A model generated the notes under the pieces. The model was not told where the DNA came from and searched no databases. It saw only the letters and a program-made list of their open reading frames with translations. The position numbers were made by a program, and so were the translations under genes. From the NCBI GenBank assembly GCA_947383275.1, contig CANDCW010000030.1, positions 1 to 26,844 on the forward strand: a DNA stretch of 26,844 bases, read 5' to 3'. The stretch's first letter is position 1; each line of letters starts with the position of its first letter. The DNA is from an uncultured Bacillota bacterium. GTDB lineage: Bacteria > Bacillota > Clostridia > Oscillospirales > Oscillospiraceae. Shown piece by piece: positions 14,424-23,121 of the stretch.

Positions 14424-15850
14424 ACATCAACGACTACCGCCGGGGGATGGACCGCATCGCCCCGGACCCGAAATTAAAGGAGCGTATTATGCGTCAGAAA
14501 AACACAAAACGGAACTACCTCTCCCCCCGCCGGGCGGTCAACGGCCTGCTGGCGGCGGCGCTGGCTATGGCCTGCCTGTTCACTGTGGCCCTGGCGGCCA
14601 GCCCGGAGCTGCGCACGGCGGTGCTGTCCTTCTTCCGCATGGAGGAGCGGGAACAGGTGCCCAGCAGCAGCGCCAAACCGGACGGCCCCGATATCAGCAA
14701 CGCGGAGATCGGGGCATTGGTCAAGGCCCAGTACATCAAAATGGACAGCTACCACTACGGCTTCTCCAACGGCCTGCTCACCGACCTGACCTGGAGCGAC
14801 GACTATAAAACCCTCCTGGACGCCAAGTTCTGGGAGCCCCGTGACGGCGAGCTGATCCCGGTGGAGGTGGATATGCAGACCAGTCAGATTGACATAACCT
14901 TTCGGGATATCCACTACCAGGGGGAGTTCTGGTGGTTCCTGCACAAGGGCCAGCTGGTCTTTTTCACCGGCGACAACCGCACATGGGACGAGGAGGGGGA
15001 GCACGCATGGGACTGGAACTTCTCCCTCGTCCCCGGCCGCACCGACGTGCTTCTGCTCCGCCTGTCCACAGGGACACAGATGGATTATACCGAGTACCCC
15101 TTCCTCTACCATCTGGACACCGGCGAGGCGGAGGACATCCTGGCGGGCACCGGAGTGGACAAGCTGGAGTACGCCTACGGATGGGATTGGTCGGAGAACA
15201 TGCGCCGAGCCATCATTCTGTGCGACAACCGGCTGGGGATGTCCCAGACCTGGTTCTGCGACCTGGACGCTAAAACCCTGGTCCAGGTGGATGAGTTGGC
15301 GGACATCGAGATTTACACCGCCGCCTTCGCAGACAATGACACCCTGATCCTCCACAGCAGCACCATAGACGAGAGTGGAGTGGCACAGGATGTTGCCTGT
15401 TATTCCTATGATATTCCAACTGGCCGTATAATTCAAACGCTGGGCCGGGCCCCCTACTATCGCAGCTGGGAGGAGGGCTCCAGCGGCGTGGAGATGTCAG
15501 GAAGTCGCTGTGTACTGATCTCTGAAGACGGGCAGGCCCGGGCAGTGGACCTGAAGACCGGAGCGCAGACCCTTCTGGAGGGTCTGACCTTCCATCAAAA
15601 TGACAACCTCCAGTTCAACCTCTCCGGAAACAGGCTGCTGTACTTTTCCATGGATTCCAAAACGGACGGCCTGGGTATCTCCCAGATTGGAGTGGCCGAC
15701 CTGGAGAAAGGCATCTTCTTCGCCTTCGACCGGGAGGGCTATGAAAACCTCTATGAACGCGGCATCGGCTGGGCTGATGACCACACCGTGAGCATCCGCG
15801 CCAGCACGCTGGACGACGAGACGCATTACCTGCTGCTGTATCAGTTTTGA
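14420..15850 (+). CDS. membrane protein with outside beta-propeller-like domain, probable anti-sigma factor
   Basis: Start ATG 14420 overlaps the sigma gene stop and has GGAGGG inside the sigma gene. The 476-residue protein has a short, strongly basic cytoplasmic N-terminus (residues 1-38, with DPKLKERIMRQ), one membrane helix (about 39-60, ending VALAAS) and an extracytoplasmic domain of about 415 residues. That domain is made of repeating beta-rich segments, such as WFCDLDAKTLVQVDEL, CYSYDIPTGRII and ARAVDLKTGAQTLLEG, in the style of a propeller. The N-terminus lacks the HxxxCxxC zinc motif of ZAS anti-sigma factors. The anti-sigma role rests on gene order and topology, not on a recognised domain. 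A strong terminator follows. Confidence 0.85.
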   Translation: MNINDYRRGMDRIAPDPKLKERIMRQKNTKRNYLSPRRAVNGLLAAALAMACLFTVALAASPELRTAVLSFFRMEEREQVPSSSAKPDGPDISNAEIGALVKAQYIKMDSYHYGFSNGLLTDLTWSDDYKTLLDAKFWEPRDGELIPVEVDMQTSQIDITFRDIHYQGEFWWFLHKGQLVFFTGDNRTWDEEGEHAWDWNFSLVPGRTDVLLLRLSTGTQMDYTEYPFLYHLDTGEAEDILAGTGVDKLEYAYGWDWSENMRRAIILCDNRLGMSQTWFCDLDAKTLVQVDELADIEIYTAAFADNDTLILHSSTIDESGVAQDVACYSYDIPTGRIIQTLGRAPYYRSWEEGSSGVEMSGSRCVLISEDGQARAVDLKTGAQTLLEGLTFHQNDNLQFNLSGNRLLYFSMDSKTDGLGISQIGVADLEKGIFFAFDREGYENLYERGIGWADDHTVSIRASTLDDETHYLLLYQF

Positions 15851-15950
15851 CGGAACAAGCGGCCCCGCAGCAAAGACAGCCTGCTGCGGACAGGGCTGTT
15901 GGGAAATACTTGGGGCAGCTATCCGGCCCCAAACAACCGAATGACAGTCT

Positions 15951-15985
15951 GGTGGTGGGTAAAGTTTCTTTGCCCACCACCTTTT
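15951..15985 (+). terminator. Rho-independent terminator of the sigma/anti-sigma operon
   Basis: GGTGGTGGG (15951-15959) pairs with CCCACCACC (15973-15981). The stem is extended inward by a T-G wobble and AAAG/CTTT to a 3-base loop. TTTT follows. It ends 3 bases before the next promoter. Confidence 0.92.
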
Positions 15986-15988
15986 GCA

Positions 15989-16017
15989 TTGACGTGATTG
16001 GTGGCATATGGTATGAT
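15989..16017 (+). promoter_or_regulatory. strong sigma-A-type promoter for the two hybrid kinases
   Basis: TTGACG (15989-15994), 17 bp, TATGAT (16012-16017), with TG at 16009-16010 making an extended -10. The transcript would start near 16024, giving a leader of about 70 bases. Confidence 0.82.
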
Positions 16018-16093
16018 GACACATACTTTTCTATATTTTGCAGCGTGGCTGCGGTAACTATGGCTGAACAACAGCCGTGTGGAGGCAAGGCAT

Positions 16094-18715
16094 ATGGATT
16101 ATTCAGGGGAGCTTTTTGAGCAGGCTGAGGGAAATACGCCGAACATCAAGGCCCATGAGCGGCACAGCGGCATGCGGAGCATTCAGAATCTGGAAGCCGT
16201 AATCAACGAGGGCCTGCGTGTCGCACTGCTGGAGGAAACCCCAGACCAGTCGCTGGGGGTGCTGCTGGAACACTTGGGAAAGGCGCTGAGCGGTGAACGG
16301 ACCTATATATTCGAGCAGAACGAGTCTGGAGGAGACGACAATACCTACGAGTGGGTAGCCAGCGGGGTGGAACCGGAAAAAGAAAACCTTCAAAATGTCC
16401 CTCCAGAGGTATGCGCCAGCTGGTATCGGAATTTTAGAATTGGCAGGCACATTGTGATTGAAAATCTGGAAAACATCCGCAGGACCGACCCTCTCCAATA
16501 TGACAACTTAAAGCGGCAGGGCATCCATTCCCTTGTGGTAGTTCCGCTTTACGACGGCAAAAAAATCATTGGATTTTACGGCGTGGATAATCCTCCCGTA
16601 AAGTCACTGGAATACGCGTCAAATATGCTCCAAACGGCGGCATATTTTATTGTATCCTCCTTAAAGCGGCGTAACCTATTCCGGGTGCTTCAAAAGCGCA
16701 GCTACAATGTACTCCACGCCCTCAGCGTGGACTACCTTGGCATTTATCAGATAAATCTTGACACAGGCGAATGTGAGACCTACCGCGGCGGTGAACAGGC
16801 AGGCATCGATTGGGCCGCTGGCTTTCAGGAAGGCTATCAGACGGCCATGGACCGGTATATTTCCAAGTACGTAGTCCCCCGGGACCAGGAGCGTCTCCGC
16901 GCCGTTACCGCAAGGAGCTATGTACTCAGTCAGCTTAAGACGCAGAAAAAATTCTCCGTCCGGTATCAGGTAAAAGGCAGCACCTCCGGGCTGAAGCACC
17001 TGGAAATTCATTTTTCCGCCATGGAGAAGACAGAGCAATCCCACTGCGCGATTTTTGCGCTGCGGGATATCAATGCCGTGGTGGAACAGGAAGAAAAGTA
17101 CAAGCTGGAAGCACGACAGAGCCTGGAAGACATTCTGGAGGGAGCCAGGACCGGTATCTGGACCATTGAACTGGAAGAGGGCTGTCAGCCAAGGATGTAT
17201 GCGGACCGTACCATGCGGATTCTTCTGGGCGTACCAGATGAGATTGAACCTCAGGAGTGCTACCAACGCTGGTTTGAACGCATTGAGCCGGACTATGTGG
17301 AAATGGTACAAGAAGCTGTGCAGGAAATATTGGACACCGGGCGCGCCGAGGTGATCTACCCCTGGAATCATCCAAAATTGGGGAAAATTTATGTCCGCTG
17401 CGGCGGCGTGCCGGACAAGACCTTTAAAAAACCGGGCGCCTGCCTGAACGGATACCATCAGGATATCACAGAGACCATGGTAACGCGAAAGAAACAGGAG
17501 CAATCCATTATGGAGCTTCTGGAGCGGGTCAGGCAGGCAAATTCGGCAAAAAGTGAATTCCTTTCCCACATGTCTCACGACCTCCGCACGCCGATCAACG
17601 GGATTTTGGGAATGCTGGCCATTCTGGAAAAAAGCCAGGACGATCCAAAACGGCAGAGTGAGTGCCGCAAAAAAATTCGCGTGTCGGCGGAGCACCTGCT
17701 GTCTTTGGTAAACGATGTTCTTCAGGTCAGCAAGCTGGAGAGCGGGAGGCCGGCGAAAGTGGAAGAGCCGTTTGATCTTCACGCCACACTGGAAGACTGC
17801 ATCACGCTTCTCTCTCCCCTGGCGGAAGAGAGGGGGATCCGTTTGGAATTGGAGGCTTCCGGCCTGCGGCATAGCAGAGTGATCGGAAACCCGCTGCACT
17901 TAAAGCAAATCCTGATGAATGTAATCGACAATGCACTCAAATATAACCGGCCTCACGGCTCCGTGTTTGTCCGGGTGACAGAGGCCGCCTTTTGGGATGG
18001 AACCGCAAGCTGTCATTTTGTGATCGAAGATACCGGAATTGGCATCGGCGAGGACTTCAAAGAGCACATTTTTGAGCCGTTTACACAAGAGCATCCTGAC
18101 GCGAGAACCAACTACCATGGCGTTGGACTTGGCATGTCTATCGTAAAAAAGCTGGTAGACCAGATGAAAGGGACCGTTGAGGTAGACAGCCAGATCGGCA
18201 AAGGCAGCGTGATCCAAATCACCTTGCCCATTCGAATTGACAAGGCGTGGAATGGACAGCCTGCAGAAGCGGATCGGAACGCGCAGGACAATATCGCCGG
18301 AATGCACGTCCTTCTGGTGGAAGACAACGAAATCAACTGTGAAATTGTCGAGTACATTCTTAGAGAGGCGGGCGCGCAGGTCGTGACCGCCACCGATGGA
18401 AAGGCCGCTGTAGATACGTTCGCCGCATCCAAGCCGGGAACCTTTGACTGTGTGCTGATGGATTTAATGATGCCGGTTATGAGCGGATATGAGGCTACGC
18501 GGATGATTCGCGGCCTGGGCCGGGCGGACGCGTCAGCCGTGCCAGTCATCGCGCTTTCAGCAAACGCATTCGAAGAGGACATTGCGCTGGCAAAGGATGC
18601 GGGGATGAACGCGCATTTGGCGAAGCCAGTGAACATCCGCAAAATGTTCCAGGTCATGAGCCGGCTGAGGCGCCGGCAGGATTGTGGAACGCACAGCACC
18701 CAGGCAGCAAAATAA
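16094..18715 (+). CDS. soluble hybrid histidine kinase (GAF, PAS-like, HisKA, HATPase, receiver)
   Basis: ATG 16094 is preceded by GGAGG (16081-16085) at 8 bases. A GTG at 16079 lies upstream of that site. The 873-residue protein has no membrane segment. Domains in order: a GAF-like sensor (about 35-195, with VVVPLYDGKKIIGFYGVDN), two PAS-like regions (about 205-345 and 350-470), a HisKA dimer domain with phospho-acceptor His495 in SHMSHDLRTPIN, an ATPase domain (about 600-725, N-box NVIDNALKYN, G-boxes EDTGIGIGE and HGVGLGMSI), and a receiver (about 750-865) with acceptor Asp790 in VLMDLMMP. It probably senses a cytoplasmic cue and passes phosphate His495 to Asp790, then to an unknown partner. 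It is transcribed with the next kinase, 24 bases downstream. Confidence 0.95.
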   Translation: MDYSGELFEQAEGNTPNIKAHERHSGMRSIQNLEAVINEGLRVALLEETPDQSLGVLLEHLGKALSGERTYIFEQNESGGDDNTYEWVASGVEPEKENLQNVPPEVCASWYRNFRIGRHIVIENLENIRRTDPLQYDNLKRQGIHSLVVVPLYDGKKIIGFYGVDNPPVKSLEYASNMLQTAAYFIVSSLKRRNLFRVLQKRSYNVLHALSVDYLGIYQINLDTGECETYRGGEQAGIDWAAGFQEGYQTAMDRYISKYVVPRDQERLRAVTARSYVLSQLKTQKKFSVRYQVKGSTSGLKHLEIHFSAMEKTEQSHCAIFALRDINAVVEQEEKYKLEARQSLEDILEGARTGIWTIELEEGCQPRMYADRTMRILLGVPDEIEPQECYQRWFERIEPDYVEMVQEAVQEILDTGRAEVIYPWNHPKLGKIYVRCGGVPDKTFKKPGACLNGYHQDITETMVTRKKQEQSIMELLERVRQANSAKSEFLSHMSHDLRTPINGILGMLAILEKSQDDPKRQSECRKKIRVSAEHLLSLVNDVLQVSKLESGRPAKVEEPFDLHATLEDCITLLSPLAEERGIRLELEASGLRHSRVIGNPLHLKQILMNVIDNALKYNRPHGSVFVRVTEAAFWDGTASCHFVIEDTGIGIGEDFKEHIFEPFTQEHPDARTNYHGVGLGMSIVKKLVDQMKGTVEVDSQIGKGSVIQITLPIRIDKAWNGQPAEADRNAQDNIAGMHVLLVEDNEINCEIVEYILREAGAQVVTATDGKAAVDTFAASKPGTFDCVLMDLMMPVMSGYEATRMIRGLGRADASAVPVIALSANAFEEDIALAKDAGMNAHLAKPVNIRKMFQVMSRLRRRQDCGTHSTQAAK

Positions 18716-18739
18716 TACAAACTGTGGAGATGGAAAAGT

Positions 18740-21316
18740 ATGAGAAACAAGGCTTTGCCGTGTTCTTTAAAAGTCAGCATAGCGGTAATCATTTGTTTAA
18801 CTGCTTTCATATTTTCTTTCCTTGGAATATCCATTCACAATATGAGTGAACAAGCGATTGAAGAAATCGGCACTGCTTACATGGCCGGAATGAACGAGCA
18901 GGTATCTTTACACTTCGAAACGATTATAGAGCTCCGCCTGACAATGGCGGAATCCATCGCGCACATTGCTCAGGGCGAACGTAATTCCGGCTACGGATCG
19001 AAGGAGGATATCGAATACGGTGCAAGGGCACGGCATTTTTTGTGTGCTGCCCTATACTCGCCAGATGGTGAAATTGAAATGATTTATGGCGATCCTGTGC
19101 AGCTCAACCACCCTGAGCCGTTTCTAGAGAGCTTGCGGAATGGGGAACGCAAGACGGCGTCTGCCGCCGCAGGCGGTGGAGACGGTGTGATTTTATTCGG
19201 TGTTCCCTGCAAATATCCTATGTCCGACGGAACCGACAGCCTTGCCATTATTGTCGGGCTTTCTACCAAATACATGAGCCAGGTCCTTTTCCTTGATTCA
19301 GACGACTCCCTGGTCTACTCTTTTGTCATACGAAAAGATGGCAGTTACGTTGTCGGAGATAAGGGTGATGACCAGGAAAACTATTTTGACAGGCTTTCCA
19401 GCATTTTTGACGGTCAAAACGGGGCTGCGGCCTCCTATATTGAGCAGCTAACAGCAGCTATGAATGCCGGTGAAGATTATTCCGTTATCCTGCAAAGCGA
19501 AACCTCGCGCCGTCATCTATATTGTACCAGCCTCCCTTACTGCGAATGGCATCTGGTGACAGTTCTTCCCTTCGATGGATTGGACCATACGATTTCAGGT
19601 ATGGGCAGTCATTGGCTGATTATTGTCTATGCCTCTTCTTTTGCGGTAATCGCCATGCTTCTCTATCTATTTTATCAGTATTTAAAGCTGTCCAGAAACC
19701 AGGTATCGGAATTGAAGCGCATGAACATTGAGACGGACGCGGCCCGGAAGGCCGCTGAACAAGCTCGGAAAGAAGCGGAACAAGCCAGTGCGGCAAAGCA
19801 GGAATTTCTCTCCAGCATGAGCCACGACATACGCACCCCCATGAACGCCATAATCGGCATGACATCCTTGGCCATAGACAATGCTCAAAATCCGGATCAG
19901 GTACAAGACTACTTGCACAAAATTGCGCTGTCCAGCAAGCATCTGCTCGGCCTTATCAATGATGTGCTGGATATATCCAAGATCGAAAGCGGTAAAATGA
20001 CGCTGAACGTGGAACCGGTGTCGCTGCGCGAGGTAATGGACAGCATTGTCAATATCATCCAGCCGCAGGTTAAGGCCAAACATCAACAGTTCGATGCGGC
20101 CGCCTACGAAATTCTCTCAGAAAACGTGTATTGTGACAGCGTGCGGCTGAATCAGGTATTGATTAATCTGCTAGGAAATGCTGTCAAATTCACTCCGGAG
20201 AACGGCTCTGTTCAAGTGGTTGTGCATCAGGAAGCGCTCCCGGAGGCCCCTGCTTCTGTCCGCACCCATTTCCTGGTGAAGGACACCGGAATCGGCATGT
20301 CAAAAGAGTATCAAAAAGAAATATTTAACTCCTTCAGCCGAGAGACCAGCACCCGTGTACAGAAAACAGAGGGATCCGGGCTGGGTATGGCAATTACCAA
20401 GTACATTGTAGACGCGATGAATGGCACCATTTCTGTCCACAGCGAACAGGGCAAGGGCAGTGAGTTTCATGTTGTTCTTGACCTGGCCCAGGCAGCAGAG
20501 CAGAAAAACAATACGCCGCTTCCTGACTGGAATGTGCTGGTTGTGGATGGCGACGAGCGGCTATGCCGCAGCACAGTTCATTCCTTAACATCAATTGGCA
20601 TTCGCTCCCAGTGGTGTGCCAGCGCTCAGCAGGCAATTGAACAGGCCGCTCAGCACCACCACGATTACCAGGCGATTCTCTTGGGCTGCAATTTACCAGA
20701 TATGTCTGGAATCGAGGCAGCCCGAGCAATCCAGTCGGGCTGTGAGGGAAACAGCCCCGCGCTGCTGCTCTTGACCTGCGACCGGAGCGGAATAGAAGCG
20801 GAAGCCAGGGAAGCGGGAATTTCCGGGTTTATTCCCAAGCCCCTGTTCAAATCCACCTTGCTTGACGCCCTGAAATCCTTTACCGGCGCTGCCGTCGAGA
20901 CAGCTGCCAGCACCGGACCAGCTGTTGACCCGGTACTTCGCGGAAAACATATTTTATTGGCGGAGGACAATGAACTTAACTGGGAAGTTGCAAAAGAACT
21001 GCTTTCTGTCCTTGAACTGGATCTGGATTGGGTTGAAAATGGACAGCTTTGCGTTGCAAAATTTGAAGGATCCCCTGCCGGGTATTATGATGCGATTATT
21101 ATGGATGTGCGGATGCCCGTTATGGACGGCTATGAGGCGACCATGGCGATCCGAGCCCTGGAGCGGGAGGATGCAGATATTCCCATCATCGCCATGACCG
21201 CCGATGCGTTTTCGGAAGACATTCAAAAATGTTTGGAGTGCGGCATGAACGACCACCTGGCAAAACCCATTGATATTCAAACGGTTGCCTTCAAATTAAA
21301 AAAGTATCTAAAATAA
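18740..21316 (+). CDS. membrane hybrid histidine kinase with one degenerate and one intact receiver
   Basis: ATG 18740 has GGAG about 11 bases upstream. The 858-residue protein has a membrane helix (about 11-34), an outside sensor of dCache/PAS-like character (about 35-290), a second helix (about 292-315) and a charged linker. The HisKA domain has acceptor His362 (SMSHDIRTPMN). The ATPase domain follows (LLGNAVKF, DTGIGMS, GSGLGMAI). Then come two receivers. In the first (about 598-710) the place of the acceptor Asp is Gly649 in LLGCNLPDMSG, so it is probably not phosphorylated. The second (about 735-855) has Asp789 in IIMDVRMP. No output domain or separate response regulator follows. It is co-transcribed with the soluble kinase and probably shares its signalling path. 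Confidence 0.95.
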   Translation: MRNKALPCSLKVSIAVIICLTAFIFSFLGISIHNMSEQAIEEIGTAYMAGMNEQVSLHFETIIELRLTMAESIAHIAQGERNSGYGSKEDIEYGARARHFLCAALYSPDGEIEMIYGDPVQLNHPEPFLESLRNGERKTASAAAGGGDGVILFGVPCKYPMSDGTDSLAIIVGLSTKYMSQVLFLDSDDSLVYSFVIRKDGSYVVGDKGDDQENYFDRLSSIFDGQNGAAASYIEQLTAAMNAGEDYSVILQSETSRRHLYCTSLPYCEWHLVTVLPFDGLDHTISGMGSHWLIIVYASSFAVIAMLLYLFYQYLKLSRNQVSELKRMNIETDAARKAAEQARKEAEQASAAKQEFLSSMSHDIRTPMNAIIGMTSLAIDNAQNPDQVQDYLHKIALSSKHLLGLINDVLDISKIESGKMTLNVEPVSLREVMDSIVNIIQPQVKAKHQQFDAAAYEILSENVYCDSVRLNQVLINLLGNAVKFTPENGSVQVVVHQEALPEAPASVRTHFLVKDTGIGMSKEYQKEIFNSFSRETSTRVQKTEGSGLGMAITKYIVDAMNGTISVHSEQGKGSEFHVVLDLAQAAEQKNNTPLPDWNVLVVDGDERLCRSTVHSLTSIGIRSQWCASAQQAIEQAAQHHHDYQAILLGCNLPDMSGIEAARAIQSGCEGNSPALLLLTCDRSGIEAEAREAGISGFIPKPLFKSTLLDALKSFTGAAVETAASTGPAVDPVLRGKHILLAEDNELNWEVAKELLSVLELDLDWVENGQLCVAKFEGSPAGYYDAIIMDVRMPVMDGYEATMAIRALEREDADIPIIAMTADAFSEDIQKCLECGMNDHLAKPIDIQTVAFKLKKYLK

Positions 21317-21363
21317 AAAAGCGGGACGCAGGAAGCCATGAACGGCTTGCCGCGTCCCGTTTT
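21315..21363. terminator. bidirectional terminator between the kinase operon and the PH-like gene
   Basis: CGGGACGC (21322-21329) pairs with GCGTCCCG (21352-21359). A second helix, AAGCC/GGCTT, lies inside the loop. A-runs on the left give six T on the minus strand, and TTTT follows on the plus strand. Confidence 0.88.
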
Positions 21364-21370
21364 CCACATG

Positions 21371-21712
21371 TCAGGAAATATGCTCGTTGAGCCAGGTGAC
21401 ATATTTGTCCCGCTTCATAATGCCCAGCAGGTATACCTTGCCGTCCCGCATGGTGATCTCCACACCAAAGGGGAAGCAGGGCGGGGTGGTACATGTGCGC
21501 ACCGAAGCGATGTCTTTCATCTCAATTTCCCAGCTGACAGACGCCGTGCCGATCAGTCCCGAAGCCAGGAAAGCCACCCGCTGGTCCGTCATGTACAGTT
21601 TGCCGGAAATCTGCCGCTTGCCCACAACCTGAGGCATTTTCCAGCAGTCACAGCCCACCTTCTGGGCAAACATTTCCTCCCCCGGGCGGGGGTCAAAGGT
21701 TGGTTTTGCCAT
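21371..21712 (-). CDS. small PH/GRAM-like domain protein
   Basis: The 113-residue protein is soluble and consists of one beta-rich PH/GRAM-like fold: GKLYMTDQRVAFLASGL, then SVSWEIEMKDIASVRT, then GVEITMRDGKVYLLG and a closing helix KRDKYVTWLNEHI. This is the standard pattern of bacterial PH/GRAM domains. Their ligand is usually unknown; membrane or protein binding is the common guess. ATG 21712 was chosen because AAGGAGG lies 8 bases ahead; the open frame extends 21 codons further up without a site. It has its own promoter, just beyond the end of plsX. Confidence 0.82.
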   Translation of the reverse strand: MAKPTFDPRPGEEMFAQKVGCDCWKMPQVVGKRQISGKLYMTDQRVAFLASGLIGTASVSWEIEMKDIASVRTCTTPPCFPFGVEITMRDGKVYLLGIMKRDKYVTWLNEHIS

Positions 21713-21746
21713 AACGTTTTCCTCCTTGCATCGTTTGGGTACTCCC

Positions 21747-21775
21747 ATTTTATAACAAAATTCCCCACCATGCAA
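21747..21775 (-). promoter_or_regulatory. probable promoter of the PH-like gene
   Basis: Minus strand: TTGCAT (21770-21775), 17 bp, TAAAAT (21747-21752). The -35 is only half-matched. It sits 26 bases beyond the plsX stop, where no clear plsX terminator is visible. Confidence 0.6.
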
Positions 21776-21801
21776 GGACTTTTTTCATCACCCGGGGCCG
21801 C

Positions 21802-22839
21802 TTATTCCTCAGCAGGCACCGGTGCGTCCAGGCGCATAACGTCGATGTTCTTGGTGATGTCCTCAATAATCCCGGAAGCGGCAAAGTCCCTGGCCTGACG
21901 GATGGCGTTCTGGATGGCGTAGGCGTCGGAAGAGCCATGGGCCTTGATTACCGGCTTGGCGATGCCCAGCAGCGCGGTCCCGCCCACCTCGCCGGAATCC
22001 ATCAGCTTTTTGAAGTCCTTCAGCCCGCCGGACACCAGCAGCGCGGCCAGTTTGGTAAGCAGATTCTTTTTAAACATCTTTTTGATCTCCCGGGCCAGGA
22101 ACAGGCCGGTGCCCTCCATGGTCTTTAAAAAGATGTTCCCGGAGTAGCCATCGGCCACGATAACATCCACCGCGCCCTCCACGGCCTCCCGGGCCTCCAC
22201 ATTGCCCACGAAGTTGATGCGGCCGGCATCGGATGCGGCCTCCAGCATGGGGTGCACAGTGGTCTGAAGGGTGGTGCCCTTGGAGGGCTCCGCGCCGATG
22301 TTCAAAAGCCCGACCTTGGGCTTGGGCCGGCCCAGCACCTTTTCCGCGTAATAGGAGCCCATGTAAGCGAACTGGAGCAGGTACTCCGGGGGGCACTCGG
22401 CGTTGGCGCCGCAGTCGATGAGCACGGCCCCGCCGCCGCCCGTGGGCACCACGGGGGCCAGTGCGGCCCTGCGGATCCCCTTGACGCGCTTGGTCACCAG
22501 GGTGGCTCCGGACAACAGCGCACCGGTGGAGCCGGCGGAGACAAAAGCATCTCCCGCGCCGTTTTTCAGAAGGGTGAGCCCCACGGTGAGGGAGGAGTCC
22601 TTTTTCTTCCGAAAGGCGGTGGCGGGATCGTCGCACATCTCCACCACCTCGCTGGCGTAGGCAACCTCTACCCCGGAGGGCAGGTCACTCAGGCCGCTGC
22701 CGGCCAGGACCTTCAGTATTTCTTCGCTCTTGCCCACCAGGATGATGTCCACGCCGTAGGCTTTGTTGGCCTGGACGGCTCCCATGACCGGGGCCTGGGG
22801 CGCGTTGTCCCCGCCCATGGCGTCCACAATAATTTTCAT
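21802..22839 (-). CDS. plsX: phosphate acyltransferase PlsX
   Basis: PlsX turns acyl-ACP into acyl-phosphate, the donor for PlsY, and so starts phospholipid synthesis. The 345-residue product begins with the family hallmark MKIIVDAMGGDNAP and has SAGSTGALLSGA, LIDCGANAECPPEYL, LLNIGAEPSKG and VDVIVADGYSGN, all in the usual order. Length is normal. ATG 22839 overlaps the stop of the XRE regulator (ATGA). In many Firmicutes plsX follows the regulator fapR; here a different regulator is in that place. The acpP and fab genes that often follow plsX are not present downstream. Confidence 0.97.
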   Translation of the reverse strand: MKIIVDAMGGDNAPQAPVMGAVQANKAYGVDIILVGKSEEILKVLAGSGLSDLPSGVEVAYASEVVEMCDDPATAFRKKKDSSLTVGLTLLKNGAGDAFVSAGSTGALLSGATLVTKRVKGIRRAALAPVVPTGGGGAVLIDCGANAECPPEYLLQFAYMGSYYAEKVLGRPKPKVGLLNIGAEPSKGTTLQTTVHPMLEAASDAGRINFVGNVEAREAVEGAVDVIVADGYSGNIFLKTMEGTGLFLAREIKKMFKKNLLTKLAALLVSGGLKDFKKLMDSGEVGGTALLGIAKPVIKAHGSSDAYAIQNAIRQARDFAASGIIEDITKNIDVMRLDAPVPAEE

Positions 22840-23081
22840 AGCGGTCCTTCTTTCTGTAAGGGTCTTGGCTCATCAATGAGGCCCAGTAAATAATCGGCGG
22901 ATATGTTGTAATGCCGGCAGATGATTGTCAGCTTTTCAAAGGTTGTTGTTTTGCGGCCGTTTTCCATCTCGACAATCTGATTCGGTTTGACGCCCAACAA
23001 CTCTGCGAGGTCAGCCTGTTTCTCCCCCGCCTGAGTTCTCAGCTTCTTCAGTCGGAGACCGTATAGGTCTTTATGAAACAT
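22836..23081 (-). CDS. XRE-family helix-turn-helix regulator coupled to plsX
   Basis: The 81-residue protein is essentially one XRE/Cro-type DNA-binding domain: LRLKKLRTQAGEKQADLAELLG, split here as the first two helices, then VKPNQIVEMENGRKTTT as the recognition part, and FEKLTIICRHYNISADYLLG as the closing helices. No ligand-binding domain follows. ATG 23081 has AAGGGGGG upstream; the open frame extends 8 codons further without a site. The stop overlaps the plsX start. A perfect 14-bp inverted repeat lies just upstream (23099-23143) and is the obvious candidate operator. It probably controls plsX, itself and the divergent small gene. Confidence 0.92.
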   Translation of the reverse strand: MFHKDLYGLRLKKLRTQAGEKQADLAELLGVKPNQIVEMENGRKTTTFEKLTIICRHYNISADYLLGLIDEPRPLQKEGPL

Positions 23082-23092
23082 AGCAGCCCCCC

Positions 23093-23121
23093 TTGGCAAC
23101 CACACTAAAAGGGTGTATATT
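23093..23121 (+). promoter_or_regulatory. sigma-A-type promoter of the 66-residue gene, covered by the inverted repeat
   Basis: TTGGCA (23093-23098), 17 bp, TATATT (23116-23121), both 5 of 6 to consensus. The left repeat arm (23099-23112) fills the spacer and the right arm (23130-23143) lies just after the expected start near 23128. Confidence 0.78.

Noticed and set aside
15865..15889. 8-bp hairpin after the anti-sigma gene
   Set aside because: No T-run follows and a much stronger terminator lies at 15951-15985, so it is not called as a terminator.
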